Position numbers and translations under genes: made by a program. A stretch of DNA of 25,519 nt from Verrucomicrobiota bacterium (lineage in GTDB: Bacteria; Verrucomicrobiota; Verrucomicrobiia; Limisphaerales; JAFMIX01): the NCBI GenBank assembly GCA_026397895.1, contig JAPLTZ010000136.1, positions 1 through 25,519 on the forward strand, given 5' to 3'. The notes under the pieces were generated by a model. That model had not been told where the DNA came from. It made no database searches and saw only the letters and a program-made list of their open reading frames with translations. Below are positions 16,643-23,850 of this stretch, piece after piece (the first letter of the stretch is position 1; the number at the start of each line of letters is the position of its first letter).

Positions 16643-16964
16643 GTGCGAATCGGAAACAACCCCGTGTCAGCCCGCGCTTGGGTCGGTGCAGCGCCACCTG
16701 CAACCCGTGTAAATCCATTCCAAGGTCGTGCGCGCCGTTGCATGGGTCGTGCAAATGGACGTTTGGGGTGCTGCAAATTCCATCCGAGGCGGTGTCAAAC
16801 GCCGGTCAGGTCGTGCAAGTTGGAGGCTGGGCCGTGTTAATGCCCGGTCGGGGTGCTGTCAGCCGCCGGTTGGGTCGTGTAAATCGGCGGTTGGGGTGGT
16901 GTAAGATGCCGGTCGGGGTAGTGTCAGACGCGGCTTGGGGTGGTGTAAACCGGCCTTTTTCGTG
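16643..16964. repeat. Degenerate tandem array with a 21-22-nt period
   Basis: Fifteen units can be followed by a core GGGTSGTGYMAR. The core trinucleotide (GTG, or CTG at 16771 and 16856) begins at 16643, 16664, 16686, 16707, 16728, 16749, 16771, 16792, 16813, 16834, 16856, 16877, 16899, 16921 and 16943, with a possible last one at 16964. Every step is 21 or 22 bases, mean about 21.4. Units diverge in the 10 bases after the core, which tend to SCSGBYTG. The mix of 21 and 22 breaks any reading frame, so it is non-coding. It lies between the TPR gene start and the gene at 17144. See findings. Confidence 0.85.
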
Positions 16965-17143
16965 TGTGTGAGTGGCTTTAAGGCAGTTCTTTGCACGAAA
17001 ATCATCTTTTTAGGTGTTTTTTGCATTTTCCGGCTTGCCTCCGCTTTCCCGAAAAATATCATGCGCCCGTCACACCTCGGGAAGCAGGAGTTCAAACTTG
17101 TTGTTTGCGCTCAAAAAACCACAACTCGAAAGGAATAAATAAA

Positions 17144-17818
17144 ATGAACGACCGCGAAAGACGCCGTTACGAAATGTTCAACCGCGTGAAAACCTTCGGC
17201 AGCGCCAACGCCGCCGACTTCGCCGCCGGCGGCGAAGCGCTCAAACAGTTCGCCAACGTCAGCCAGGCCATCACCGGCCTTGATGACGCCAAGGCCGGAC
17301 AGCAGGGCGGCACCACCGCCACCGCCAAATCCGTCCTCATCAGCGCGCTGCGGCTGGACCTGCAAAACATCAACCGCACCGCCTCGGCCATCGCGCAGGA
17401 CAAACCGGGCTTTGCCGACAGATTCCGGCTGCCCGCCGCCCCCACCGACGGTGCCATCGTCACCACCGCCGACGCCTACATCATCGAACTGAACAAGCCC
17501 GGCATCGCCGCGCAATTCATCGCGCACGAACTGCCCGCCGACTTCGTGCAGCACCTCACCGACGACCGCGCCGCCATTGACACCGCCAAGGACGACATGG
17601 AAGGCGACCGCGAGGATAACGTGGCCAGCACCGCGACCATCGGCCAACTCATCAAGGCCGGCATGAAAGCCGTGAACTACCTCGATGCCATCATGTATAA
17701 CAAATACGCCCGCGTGCCGGACAAACTGCGGGCGTGGCAAAGCGCGAGCCACATCGAACGCGCCCCGCAACGGGAAAAGACTACGCCTACCCCCACGCCC
17801 ACGCCGCCGAGTCCGTAG
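17144..17818 (+). CDS. Conserved hypothetical 'RRYEMF' family protein
   Basis: The 224-residue product begins MNDRERRRYEMFNRVKTFG and is mostly helical and Ala-rich, without signal peptide or membrane segments. It ends in a Thr-Pro repeat tail (TPTPTPTPP). The ATG at 17144 is preceded by GAAAGGA (17128-17134), one of the few good ribosome-binding sites in the window. An intrinsic terminator follows 20 bases after the stop, so it is a single-gene unit. I recall similar proteins with the same N-terminus in several copies in Limisphaerales genomes, without known function. The tandem array lies about 180 bases upstream and may belong to the same unit. Confidence 0.85.
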   Translation: MNDRERRRYEMFNRVKTFGSANAADFAAGGEALKQFANVSQAITGLDDAKAGQQGGTTATAKSVLISALRLDLQNINRTASAIAQDKPGFADRFRLPAAPTDGAIVTTADAYIIELNKPGIAAQFIAHELPADFVQHLTDDRAAIDTAKDDMEGDREDNVASTATIGQLIKAGMKAVNYLDAIMYNKYARVPDKLRAWQSASHIERAPQREKTTPTPTPTPPSP

Positions 17819-17838
17819 AATCAAATCCCGAAAACGCG

Positions 17839-17869
17839 AGCGGCCTCTGGAAACAGAGGTCGCTTTTTT
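17839..17869 (+). terminator. Intrinsic terminator after the RRYEMF gene
   Basis: AGCGGCCTCTG (17839-17849), a GAAA loop, and CAGAGGTCGCT (17854-17864) form an 11-bp stem with one G-U pair, followed by TTTTTT. It ends 31 bases before the convergent gene's stop. Confidence 0.9.
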
Positions 17870-17900
17870 AATGCCGAATCAGAAACTTCATCAGCCAAAA

Positions 17901-18593
17901 TTACAGTTTTGGCTTCAAAAGCCTTAGCGCAATTAAGACGCCAAAATGTGTGTAAGATTTTTTCGTGTGACCTTCTTTCAAACCAATCCAGAAGTAAGAG
18001 TTCAAACTAGATGTGTTTTTGTCGAAGTCTTTCGTTTTTGATATTTCCTTGAAAAGATTTTGAAGACGTTTCCCCCCTTCTTTTCTTTCTGACTTCTTTA
18101 CTCCAAGCCCGTAGAACGATATGGCAATGCGATTGTATTCAGACGAGACACCCCGCACGTCCTTAATTGCAGACTCTAAACTTTTGCGGATTTTTTTCAT
18201 GGGGCTTTCAGGATTGTCATGTTTGAGGTCTATCCAATCCCATTTCGCCTCGCACCAATAGGCTTCGTCTTTGCTAAATTTAGGTTTTTGAGTTCGAATC
18301 CATAAATCACCACGACCATGTTTTCCCATCTTCTTGGTGACAAATTCTTCCAGCGCTATGCCGCCAGCCAGCCAAACTGCTGCCGCAAGCAATCCAATAT
18401 GTGTTCTCTCCCGATACCAAAAGGTGCAATCCGTCCACTTTTCGTTGTTATGTCCCGACTTATCTCGGCTCTCGCCTGCAATATATTTGCCATGAACTTT
18501 AGGGAGTTTTTTGAAAACTGGTTCTAAATTGAGAATGTCCCGCGAAAGCCACGGTTTATGTTCAAGAATTATGCTTCGTTTGGTTGATGTCAT
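17901..18593 (-). CDS. Hypothetical protein with a possible PD-(D/E)XK nuclease motif, AT-rich
   Basis: The 230-residue protein is encoded by DNA visibly poorer in G+C than its neighbours, with Lys- and Phe-rich composition, which suggests acquisition by transfer. Residues 81-120 hold a suggestive pattern: LEEF, then GRGDLWI with Asp96, then YWCEAKWDW with Glu115 and Lys117, spaced as in the E...D...ExK core of restriction-type nucleases. A hydrophobic stretch (LLAAAVWLAGGIA, residues 68-80) precedes it and could be the helix carrying the first acidic residue. No methyltransferase, helicase or recombinase lies beside it. I do not recognise the family; nuclease activity is a motif-based inference. 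Confidence 0.65.
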   Translation of the reverse strand: MTSTKRSIILEHKPWLSRDILNLEPVFKKLPKVHGKYIAGESRDKSGHNNEKWTDCTFWYRERTHIGLLAAAVWLAGGIALEEFVTKKMGKHGRGDLWIRTQKPKFSKDEAYWCEAKWDWIDLKHDNPESPMKKIRKSLESAIKDVRGVSSEYNRIAISFYGLGVKKSERKEGGKRLQNLFKEISKTKDFDKNTSSLNSYFWIGLKEGHTKKSYTHFGVLIALRLLKPKL

Positions 18594-18718
18594 GGATTTG
18601 CATCTAACTTTGCATTAGCTCCAGTTTCCTCGTCAACGCGGTTCTTCGCACGCTGCTAAAGGAGAAAACCGCCTAATCTGCCATTGACGCTGGAAACGTA
18701 TAGGCTCAACATTTTTGC

Positions 18719-20434
18719 ATGAGGACGGACGCGGGTAATTTTTGTCGCCATCGGCAACTCACGGGACATGTTTGTTCTCCTGATGCGGGTAGCTGGCCAT
18801 GTTTTTTAAGAACCACCTATGCCGCGAGGTTGCTGGTGCTGCTGGTGCTGTTGCCCGCCGTGGTGCAAGCCCAATTCACTTTTGCGACGAATAACGGCAC
18901 GATTACCATCACGGGATACTTTGGTTCTGGCGGCACAGCAGCCATCCCCAGCACCATTACTGGCCGTTCGGTCACCAGCATCGGAAACTCGGCGTTTTAC
19001 AATCAATCCAGTCTAACCAACGTCACGATTCCCAATAGCGTCACCAACATTGGATACATGGCGTTTTGTTCCTGCATCAGCCTAACCAGCGTTACAATTC
19101 CCACCAATGTTGCCAGCATCGGAAGTGAAGCGTTCTCGTCATGTAATAGTCTGACCAATATCACGGTGGATGCACTGAATTCCGTCTATAGCAGTGTGGA
19201 TGGGGTCTTATTCAACAAGAGCCAGACCACGCTCACCCAATATCCGGGAGGCAAAGCTGGAAATTATGCGATCCCCAACAGCGTGACCAGCGTTGCGGGC
19301 GTTGCGTTCGCTGGCTGCACCCGCCTGACCAACATCACAATCGGCAACAGCGTCACCACCATCGAGCACGGGGCGTTCGCTCACTGCACCAACCTGACTA
19401 GCGTCGCAATCGGCAACAGCGTCATTAACCTCGGAGTCAGTGCGTTCGAGTCCTGCACTGGCCTGACCAATGTTACAATCGGCAATAACGTTACGAGCAT
19501 CGAGGGCGGTGTGTTCCAATCTTGCACCGCCCTGACCAGCGTCACATTCGGCAACAGTGTCACCAATATAGGACGTGGTGCATTTGGTTACTGCTACAAT
19601 CTGTCCAGCGTAATTATCCCCGACAGCGTCAATAGCATTGAAGATGATGCTTTCTTTGCCTGTAGCAGCCTGACGAACATTGTGATTCCCTTCAGTGTCG
19701 CCTACATCGGCAGGGCGTTCGCCTCCTGCTCCCGTCTGAGCGGGCTAACAGTGGACACACTAAATTCCGTCTATAGCAGTTTCGAGGGGGTCTTGTTCAA
19801 CAAGAGCCAGACCACACTCATTCAGTATCCGGGAGGTAAAGCCGGTAACTACACGATTCCCAACAGCGTCACCACTATAGTGGATTGGGCGTTCGGCACC
19901 TGCACCAACCTAACCAGCGTCACGATTCCCGACAGCGTCACCAACCTTGGAATCTATGCATTCAATTTCTGCTCCAGCCTGACGAGCGTAACGGTTGGGA
20001 GCAGCGTCACCAACATCGGGAGCTATACATTCCAAGACTGCGCCAGCCTGACGGGAGTCTATTTCAAAGGTAACGCTCCCAGCGTTGATATGCCGGTGTT
20101 CGACGGTGACAACAGTGTGACCGTCTATTATTTGCCGGGGACCACGGGTTGGCACTCGCCGTTTGGTGGTCGTCCGGCCGTGCTGTGGAATCCAAAAGCG
20201 CAGACTAACAATGTCAGCTTTGGCGTGCAGACAAATCAATTTGGCTTCAATATCACCGGTAGCAGCAATCTGGTCATCGTGGTAGAAGCCTGCACGAATT
20301 TGGTCAACCCCGTTTGGTCGCCAGTATCCACCAACATGCTCGACACTTTCATCGGCACCAACGGCACGTCCTATTTCAGCGATTCGCAGTGGGCGATTTA
20401 TCCCGCCAGGTTCTACCGCCTCCGCTCGCCGTAA
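18719..20434 (+). CDS. Secreted BspA-type leucine-rich-repeat protein
   Basis: The product has 571 residues from ATG 18719. A signal peptide core LLVLLVLLPAVVQAQ is followed by about a dozen 23-residue LRR_5 repeats of the form LTNVTIPNSVTNIGxxAFxxC, so the mature protein is a surface or secreted solenoid. The region around TVDALNSVYSS at 19166 recurs 195 codons later at 19751, an internal duplication. The C-terminal 90 residues (FGFNITGSSNLVIVVEACTN, ending YPARFYRLRSP) resemble the tail of many Verrucomicrobiota secreted proteins as recalled. The 35 Cys-containing residues before the signal look unnatural. An ATG at 18799 would read MFLRTTYAARLLV if the T6 run at 18801-18806 were one base shorter, so the true start is uncertain. 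Confidence 0.85.
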   Translation: MRTDAGNFCRHRQLTGHVCSPDAGSWPCFLRTTYAARLLVLLVLLPAVVQAQFTFATNNGTITITGYFGSGGTAAIPSTITGRSVTSIGNSAFYNQSSLTNVTIPNSVTNIGYMAFCSCISLTSVTIPTNVASIGSEAFSSCNSLTNITVDALNSVYSSVDGVLFNKSQTTLTQYPGGKAGNYAIPNSVTSVAGVAFAGCTRLTNITIGNSVTTIEHGAFAHCTNLTSVAIGNSVINLGVSAFESCTGLTNVTIGNNVTSIEGGVFQSCTALTSVTFGNSVTNIGRGAFGYCYNLSSVIIPDSVNSIEDDAFFACSSLTNIVIPFSVAYIGRAFASCSRLSGLTVDTLNSVYSSFEGVLFNKSQTTLIQYPGGKAGNYTIPNSVTTIVDWAFGTCTNLTSVTIPDSVTNLGIYAFNFCSSLTSVTVGSSVTNIGSYTFQDCASLTGVYFKGNAPSVDMPVFDGDNSVTVYYLPGTTGWHSPFGGRPAVLWNPKAQTNNVSFGVQTNQFGFNITGSSNLVIVVEACTNLVNPVWSPVSTNMLDTFIGTNGTSYFSDSQWAIYPARFYRLRSP

Positions 20435-20588
20435 CGAAAGTATCTTGGTTTTAGGACTTCAAATCAAACGCTCGCCAACTTTTCACCGCTTGCTACGGCT
20501 GATTCGTGATTGGAGCGGCTGGCGTTGCTCATCGCGCGGTAGCCAGCCCTGTTGTCGTGAAAGGTTCACGTTTTCCCCGAATAACAAT

Positions 20589-20617
20589 TTGACAGCGGCG
20601 CGAACGAACTCTAGTTT
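20589..20617 (+). promoter_or_regulatory. Sigma-70-type promoter for the tail-anchored protein/trxA unit
   Basis: TTGACA at 20589-20594 matches the -35 consensus exactly; a 17-base spacer leads to TAGTTT at 20612-20617, a fair -10. The start codon is at 20632, so the leader would be only about 8-10 bases. The remaining 150 bases back to the LRR stop show nothing recognisable. Confidence 0.6.
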
Positions 20618-20631
20618 GCCCGGCAAGATTT

Positions 20632-21084
20632 ATGGCCGAGAACACACCAAACATTCCGAATATCCCCGGTGCTCCGACCGGCGCGATGCCGCCCAAGAAG
20701 GAAACCGGCAAGGTCCAGCCCAAGAAGGAAACCGTGCGGATCAATCTGCCGCCGAAGCCGACGGCGGCCCCGACCATCAAGCTGCCCACGCTGCCGCCCG
20801 GCGGTCCCGCCGGCGCGCCCGGCGCCAAGGCGGCGCCCATCGCTGCCCCCGGCGGTGCGCCAGTGTTGTCCACCCAACGCCCCACGGGCAACGCCCCGGC
20901 CTCCGCTGCGGCGCCCATGTCGGCTGCGGCCAAGCCTGCGGCGCAACAGCCGGCCAAACGTCCAACGGCGACGCCCGGCGCGGCCCCGAGCAAATTGGAC
21001 TCCATGCTCGCCATCGGCGCGGCGGTCGCGGCGATCATCGCCTTGGTCAGCGTCCTTTTGTTGCCGAATCTGTTCGGCAACTGA
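20632..21084 (+). CDS. Pro/Ala-rich tail-anchored protein, conserved hypothetical
   Basis: The 150-residue protein is low-complexity: Pro, Ala, Gly and Lys dominate residues 1-122. Two near-identical pieces, PPKKETGKVQ and QPKKETVRINLPPKPTA, lie near the N-terminus. The C-terminus is one transmembrane helix (LAIGAAVAAIIALVSVLLLP) followed by five residues, so it should be tail-anchored with the disordered part in the cytoplasm. It lies 34 bases upstream of trxA and shares its promoter. I recall similar proteins with a KKETVRI-NLPP motif in other Verrucomicrobiota; the role is unknown. Confidence 0.75.
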   Translation: MAENTPNIPNIPGAPTGAMPPKKETGKVQPKKETVRINLPPKPTAAPTIKLPTLPPGGPAGAPGAKAAPIAAPGGAPVLSTQRPTGNAPASAAAPMSAAAKPAAQQPAKRPTATPGAAPSKLDSMLAIGAAVAAIIALVSVLLLPNLFGN

Positions 21085-21118
21085 ACAATCCAACCCTCAA
21101 CCGAACACCGAAAGTTTT

Positions 21119-21451
21119 ATGGCTTCAGCAAACATTGTGACTTTGACGACGGAGAACTTTGCCAAGGAAGTGGCCGAATCCAGCGCGCCCGTGCTCGTGG
21201 ATTTTTGGGCCGAGTGGTGCGGCCCGTGCAAGATGATTGCCCCCGTGCTCGACGAACTCGCCACGGAATACGCCGGCAAGGTCAAGATCGGCAAGGTGGA
21301 CATTGATTCGCAGCAGGGGCTGGCCGCGCAATACGGTGTGCGCGCCATCCCGACTTTGCTCATGTTCAAGGGCGGGCAGGTGACCGAACAGATGGTCGGC
21401 GCGCGCAGCAAGCGCGACTTGAAGGCGAGCTGCGACAAGGCGCTGGCCTGA
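21119..21451 (+). CDS. trxA: Thioredoxin
   Basis: A 110-residue cytoplasmic thioredoxin that reduces protein disulfides. The active site WCGPC is at residues 33-37 in the usual context VDFWAEWCGPCKM, with the cis-proline loop in VRAIPTLLMF. Length and motifs are standard. The ATG at 21119 was chosen over a long upstream extension that runs out of frame through the preceding gene. It is followed by a strong terminator and is convergent with the cys genes. Thioredoxin is the usual electron donor of CysH, encoded 2.4 kb away, though the genes are not co-transcribed. Confidence 0.96.
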   Translation: MASANIVTLTTENFAKEVAESSAPVLVDFWAEWCGPCKMIAPVLDELATEYAGKVKIGKVDIDSQQGLAAQYGVRAIPTLLMFKGGQVTEQMVGARSKRDLKASCDKALA

Positions 21452-21467
21452 TAGAACCGTGAATTTC

Positions 21468-21499
21468 AAAAGCGCCGGACTCGCGTCCGGCGCTTTTTT
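21468..21499 (+). terminator. Intrinsic terminator after trxA
   Basis: AAAAGCGCCGGAC (21468-21480), a TCGC loop, and its exact complement at 21485-21497 form a 13-bp stem ending in a six-T run. The A-run on the left side means it could also stop transcripts coming from cysN on the other strand. Confidence 0.93.
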
Positions 21500-21504
21500 G
21501 TTTT

Positions 21505-21563
21505 TGTAGCGGCGGTCTGTGACCGCCGGATGTTTTGTGCGACGCTCATAGAGCGCCGCTACA
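21505..21563. repeat. Cloverleaf-like interspersed palindrome between trxA and cysN
   Basis: Outer 10-bp arms TGTAGCGGCG (21505-21514) and CGCCGCTACA (21554-21563) enclose two hairpins: GGCGGTC-TGT-GACCGCC (21511-21527) and GACGCTC-ATA-GAGCGCC (21541-21557, one mismatch). The architecture matches the element at 12186-12242. It ends five bases before the cysN stop. Confidence 0.85.
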
Positions 21564-21568
21564 GTTTA

Positions 21569-22888
21569 TCAGATGGCGAAGTCGTTGTATTCGGGTTTCA
21601 CGGCTTCGAGCGGCGGCAGGAGCATGCCCGCGCCGACGGTCTGGTTCGTGCCTTGTTCGATGAGGATGAATGAGCCGGTGAGCCGGTTGGTTTTGTAGCC
21701 GTCGTAGATGAGCGGCTTGGAGGTCTTGAGCCGGATTTCGCCGATGCCGTTCATGGCGAGTTCGGGCGGGGCGATTTCCGCCTCGTAGTCCTGGATGTTG
21801 ATGCGGCTGTCCAGCCCGGCGACGATGGCTTGCACGGTCTGCGAGCCGTGCTTGAGGAAGTATTTGTTGCCGCGTTGCAGCGGGCGCTGGTGCATCCAGC
21901 AGATGCGCGCCTGCAAATCGCTGCTCATGCCGGGCAGATTTTCCAGGCCGATGATCATGTCGCCGCGGCTGATGTCGAGGTCGTGTTCGAGGACGAGGGT
22001 GACGGATTGCGGGGAAAACGCTTCCGGTAATTTGCCGTCGTAGGTCCAGATTTCCTTGATGGTGCTCTTGAGGCCGCTGGGCAGGACCATGATTTTTTGG
22101 CCGACCTTGACGGTGCCGCCGGCGAGCTGGCCGCTCAGGCCGCGGAAGTCGTGAAGTTCCTTGTTCGTGGGATTGTTCGGGCGGTTGACCCATTGCACGG
22201 GGAAGCGGAACGCGCTCAAGTTCCAGTCGCTGGCGATGTGGACGGTCTCGAGGTGGTTCAGCAGCGTCGGCCCGCCATACCACGGCGTGTGCGGCGAGGC
22301 GTCCACGACGTTGTCGCCGTTGAGCGCGCTGATGGGGATGAACTTCACGTCCTTGAACGCATCGAGCTTGGGCAGGAAATCCTCGATGGCGTCGCGGATT
22401 TCGATGAACCGCGCCTCGCTCCAGTCCACGAGATCCATTTTGTTCACCGCGAAAACGATGTGCGGGATGCCGAGCAGCGCGGCGATGTAGCTGTGGCGGC
22501 GGGTCTGCTCGATGACGCCGAGCCGCGCGTCCACGAGGACGATGGAGAGGTTCGCGGTGCTCGCGCCGGTGACCATGTTGCGGGTGTATTGCACGTGGCC
22601 GGGCGTGTCGGCGACGATGAACTTCCGCTTGGGCGTGGCGATGTAGCGGTAGGCGACGTCAATGGTGATGCCTTGCTCGCGTTCGGCGCGGAGGCCGTCG
22701 GTGAGGTTGGCGAGATTGATCTGGCCGCCGCCGGTGATGTCGGCGCTGCGCTCCAAGGCTTCGAGCTGGTCCTCCATCAGGTTCTTGGAGTCGTAGAGCA
22801 GGCGGCCGATGAGCGTGGATTTGCCGTCGTCCACGCTGCCGCAGGTATTGAAGCGCAACAGTTCTATCGGGTGCTGTGAGTGTGGCAT
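21569..22888 (-). CDS. cysN: Sulfate adenylyltransferase subunit 1 (CysN)
   Basis: CysN is the GTPase that drives ATP sulfurylase CysD. The 439-residue protein has the G1 loop GSVDDGKST (residues 17-25), the G3 motif DTPGH and the G4 motif NKMD, followed by EF-Tu-like beta-barrel domains. There is no C-terminal APS kinase (CysC) domain, unlike CysNC fusions. It is last in the minus-strand operon, three bases after cysD, which fits stoichiometric production. A cloverleaf palindrome and the trxA terminator lie beyond its stop. Confidence 0.96.
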   Translation of the reverse strand: MPHSQHPIELLRFNTCGSVDDGKSTLIGRLLYDSKNLMEDQLEALERSADITGGGQINLANLTDGLRAEREQGITIDVAYRYIATPKRKFIVADTPGHVQYTRNMVTGASTANLSIVLVDARLGVIEQTRRHSYIAALLGIPHIVFAVNKMDLVDWSEARFIEIRDAIEDFLPKLDAFKDVKFIPISALNGDNVVDASPHTPWYGGPTLLNHLETVHIASDWNLSAFRFPVQWVNRPNNPTNKELHDFRGLSGQLAGGTVKVGQKIMVLPSGLKSTIKEIWTYDGKLPEAFSPQSVTLVLEHDLDISRGDMIIGLENLPGMSSDLQARICWMHQRPLQRGNKYFLKHGSQTVQAIVAGLDSRINIQDYEAEIAPPELAMNGIGEIRLKTSKPLIYDGYKTNRLTGSFILIEQGTNQTVGAGMLLPPLEAVKPEYNDFAI

Positions 22889-22891
22889 GGC

Positions 22892-23830
22892 TTAAAAATA
22901 TCCGGCTTTTTTGCGGTCTTCCATCGCGGCTTCGCTGACCTTGTCGTCGGCGCGGCTGCCGCGTTCAGTGACGCGGGCGGCGGCGATTTCGGTGATGATG
23001 TCGTCCACGGAGTAGACTTTGGATTCGATCATGCCGGTGCTGATCATGTCGGCGATGGTGCGGACGCGGACGACGAGTTTCTTGACCGGCTCGTTGGGTT
23101 TGGGCCGCCCGCCGGCGAACGGGTCAGGCTTGGTCGGATCAGTATGTTTCGGCGGAACGGGCAGCCATTGGCCGCCGCGCCGGAAACATTCGCGCTCGTG
23201 GCTGAAATAGATGTTCGGCACTTCGAGCTGCTCCTTTTTGATGTATTCCCACACGTCCATCTCGGTCCAGTTGGAGAGCGGAAAGACGCGCATGTTTTCG
23301 CCGGAGTTGAGGCGGGCGTTGTAGAGATTCCAGATTTCCGGGCGCTGGTTTTTGGGGTCCCACTGGCCGAACGCGTCGCGGAAGCTGAAGAAACGTTCCT
23401 TCGCGCGGGCCTTTTCCTCGTCGCGGCGTGCGCCGCCGATGGCGCAATCAAAACGGAATTCCTCGATCGCGCCAAGTAGCACGGGAATCTGTAGCTTGTT
23501 GCGGCTGATCTCGCCGGGCGCGGGATGGGCCGTGCCTTTCTTGATGGCCTCGTCCACGGTGCGGACGATGAGCTTCGCGCCAAGTTCCTTCGCGCGGCGG
23601 TCGCGGAACTCCAGCAGCTCGGGAAATTCGTGGCCGGTTTCGACGTTCAGAAACGGCATCGGAATGTCCGACGGACGAAAAGCTTTCTCGGCGAGGCGCA
23701 GCAGGCAGATGGAATCCTTGCCGCCGGAGAAGAGCAGGGCAGGGCGCTCGAACTCGGCGGCGACTTCGCGCATGACGTGAATTGCCTCGGTCTCGAGATA
23801 TTGCAAATGGTCCAGGTGATAACTTGTCAT
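22892..23830 (-). CDS. cysD: Sulfate adenylyltransferase subunit 2 (CysD)
   Basis: CysD is the catalytic subunit of ATP sulfurylase, making adenylyl sulfate from ATP and sulfate in the cytoplasm. The ATG at 23830 gives 312 residues starting MTSYHLDHLQYLETEAIHVM, the usual N-terminus; an upstream in-frame extension is basic and unconserved, so it was rejected. The PP-loop SGGKDS lies at residues 35-40, and the later stretches GGARRDEEKARAKERFFS and PLSNWTEMDVWEYI are characteristic. It follows cysH by 20 bases and precedes cysN by three. Confidence 0.96.
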   Translation of the reverse strand: MTSYHLDHLQYLETEAIHVMREVAAEFERPALLFSGGKDSICLLRLAEKAFRPSDIPMPFLNVETGHEFPELLEFRDRRAKELGAKLIVRTVDEAIKKGTAHPAPGEISRNKLQIPVLLGAIEEFRFDCAIGGARRDEEKARAKERFFSFRDAFGQWDPKNQRPEIWNLYNARLNSGENMRVFPLSNWTEMDVWEYIKKEQLEVPNIYFSHERECFRRGGQWLPVPPKHTDPTKPDPFAGGRPKPNEPVKKLVVRVRTIADMISTGMIESKVYSVDDIITEIAAARVTERGSRADDKVSEAAMEDRKKAGYF

Positions 23831-23850
23831 CGGTAGTCTTTCAGAAAGTT

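Noticed and set aside
16643..16964. CRISPR array
   Set aside because: Units are contiguous and degenerate with no constant repeat plus unique spacer, and no cas genes are nearby.
16598..17095. Open frames on both strands through the tandem array (for example 16678-16971 + and 16859-17095 -)
   Set aside because: The units alternate between 21 and 22 bases, so no frame follows the repeat; the translations have no coherent composition, start signals or family resemblance.
20200..20434. PEP-CTERM or similar sorting signal at the end of the LRR protein
   Set aside because: The C-terminus (YPARFYRLRSP) has no hydrophobic helix plus basic tail.
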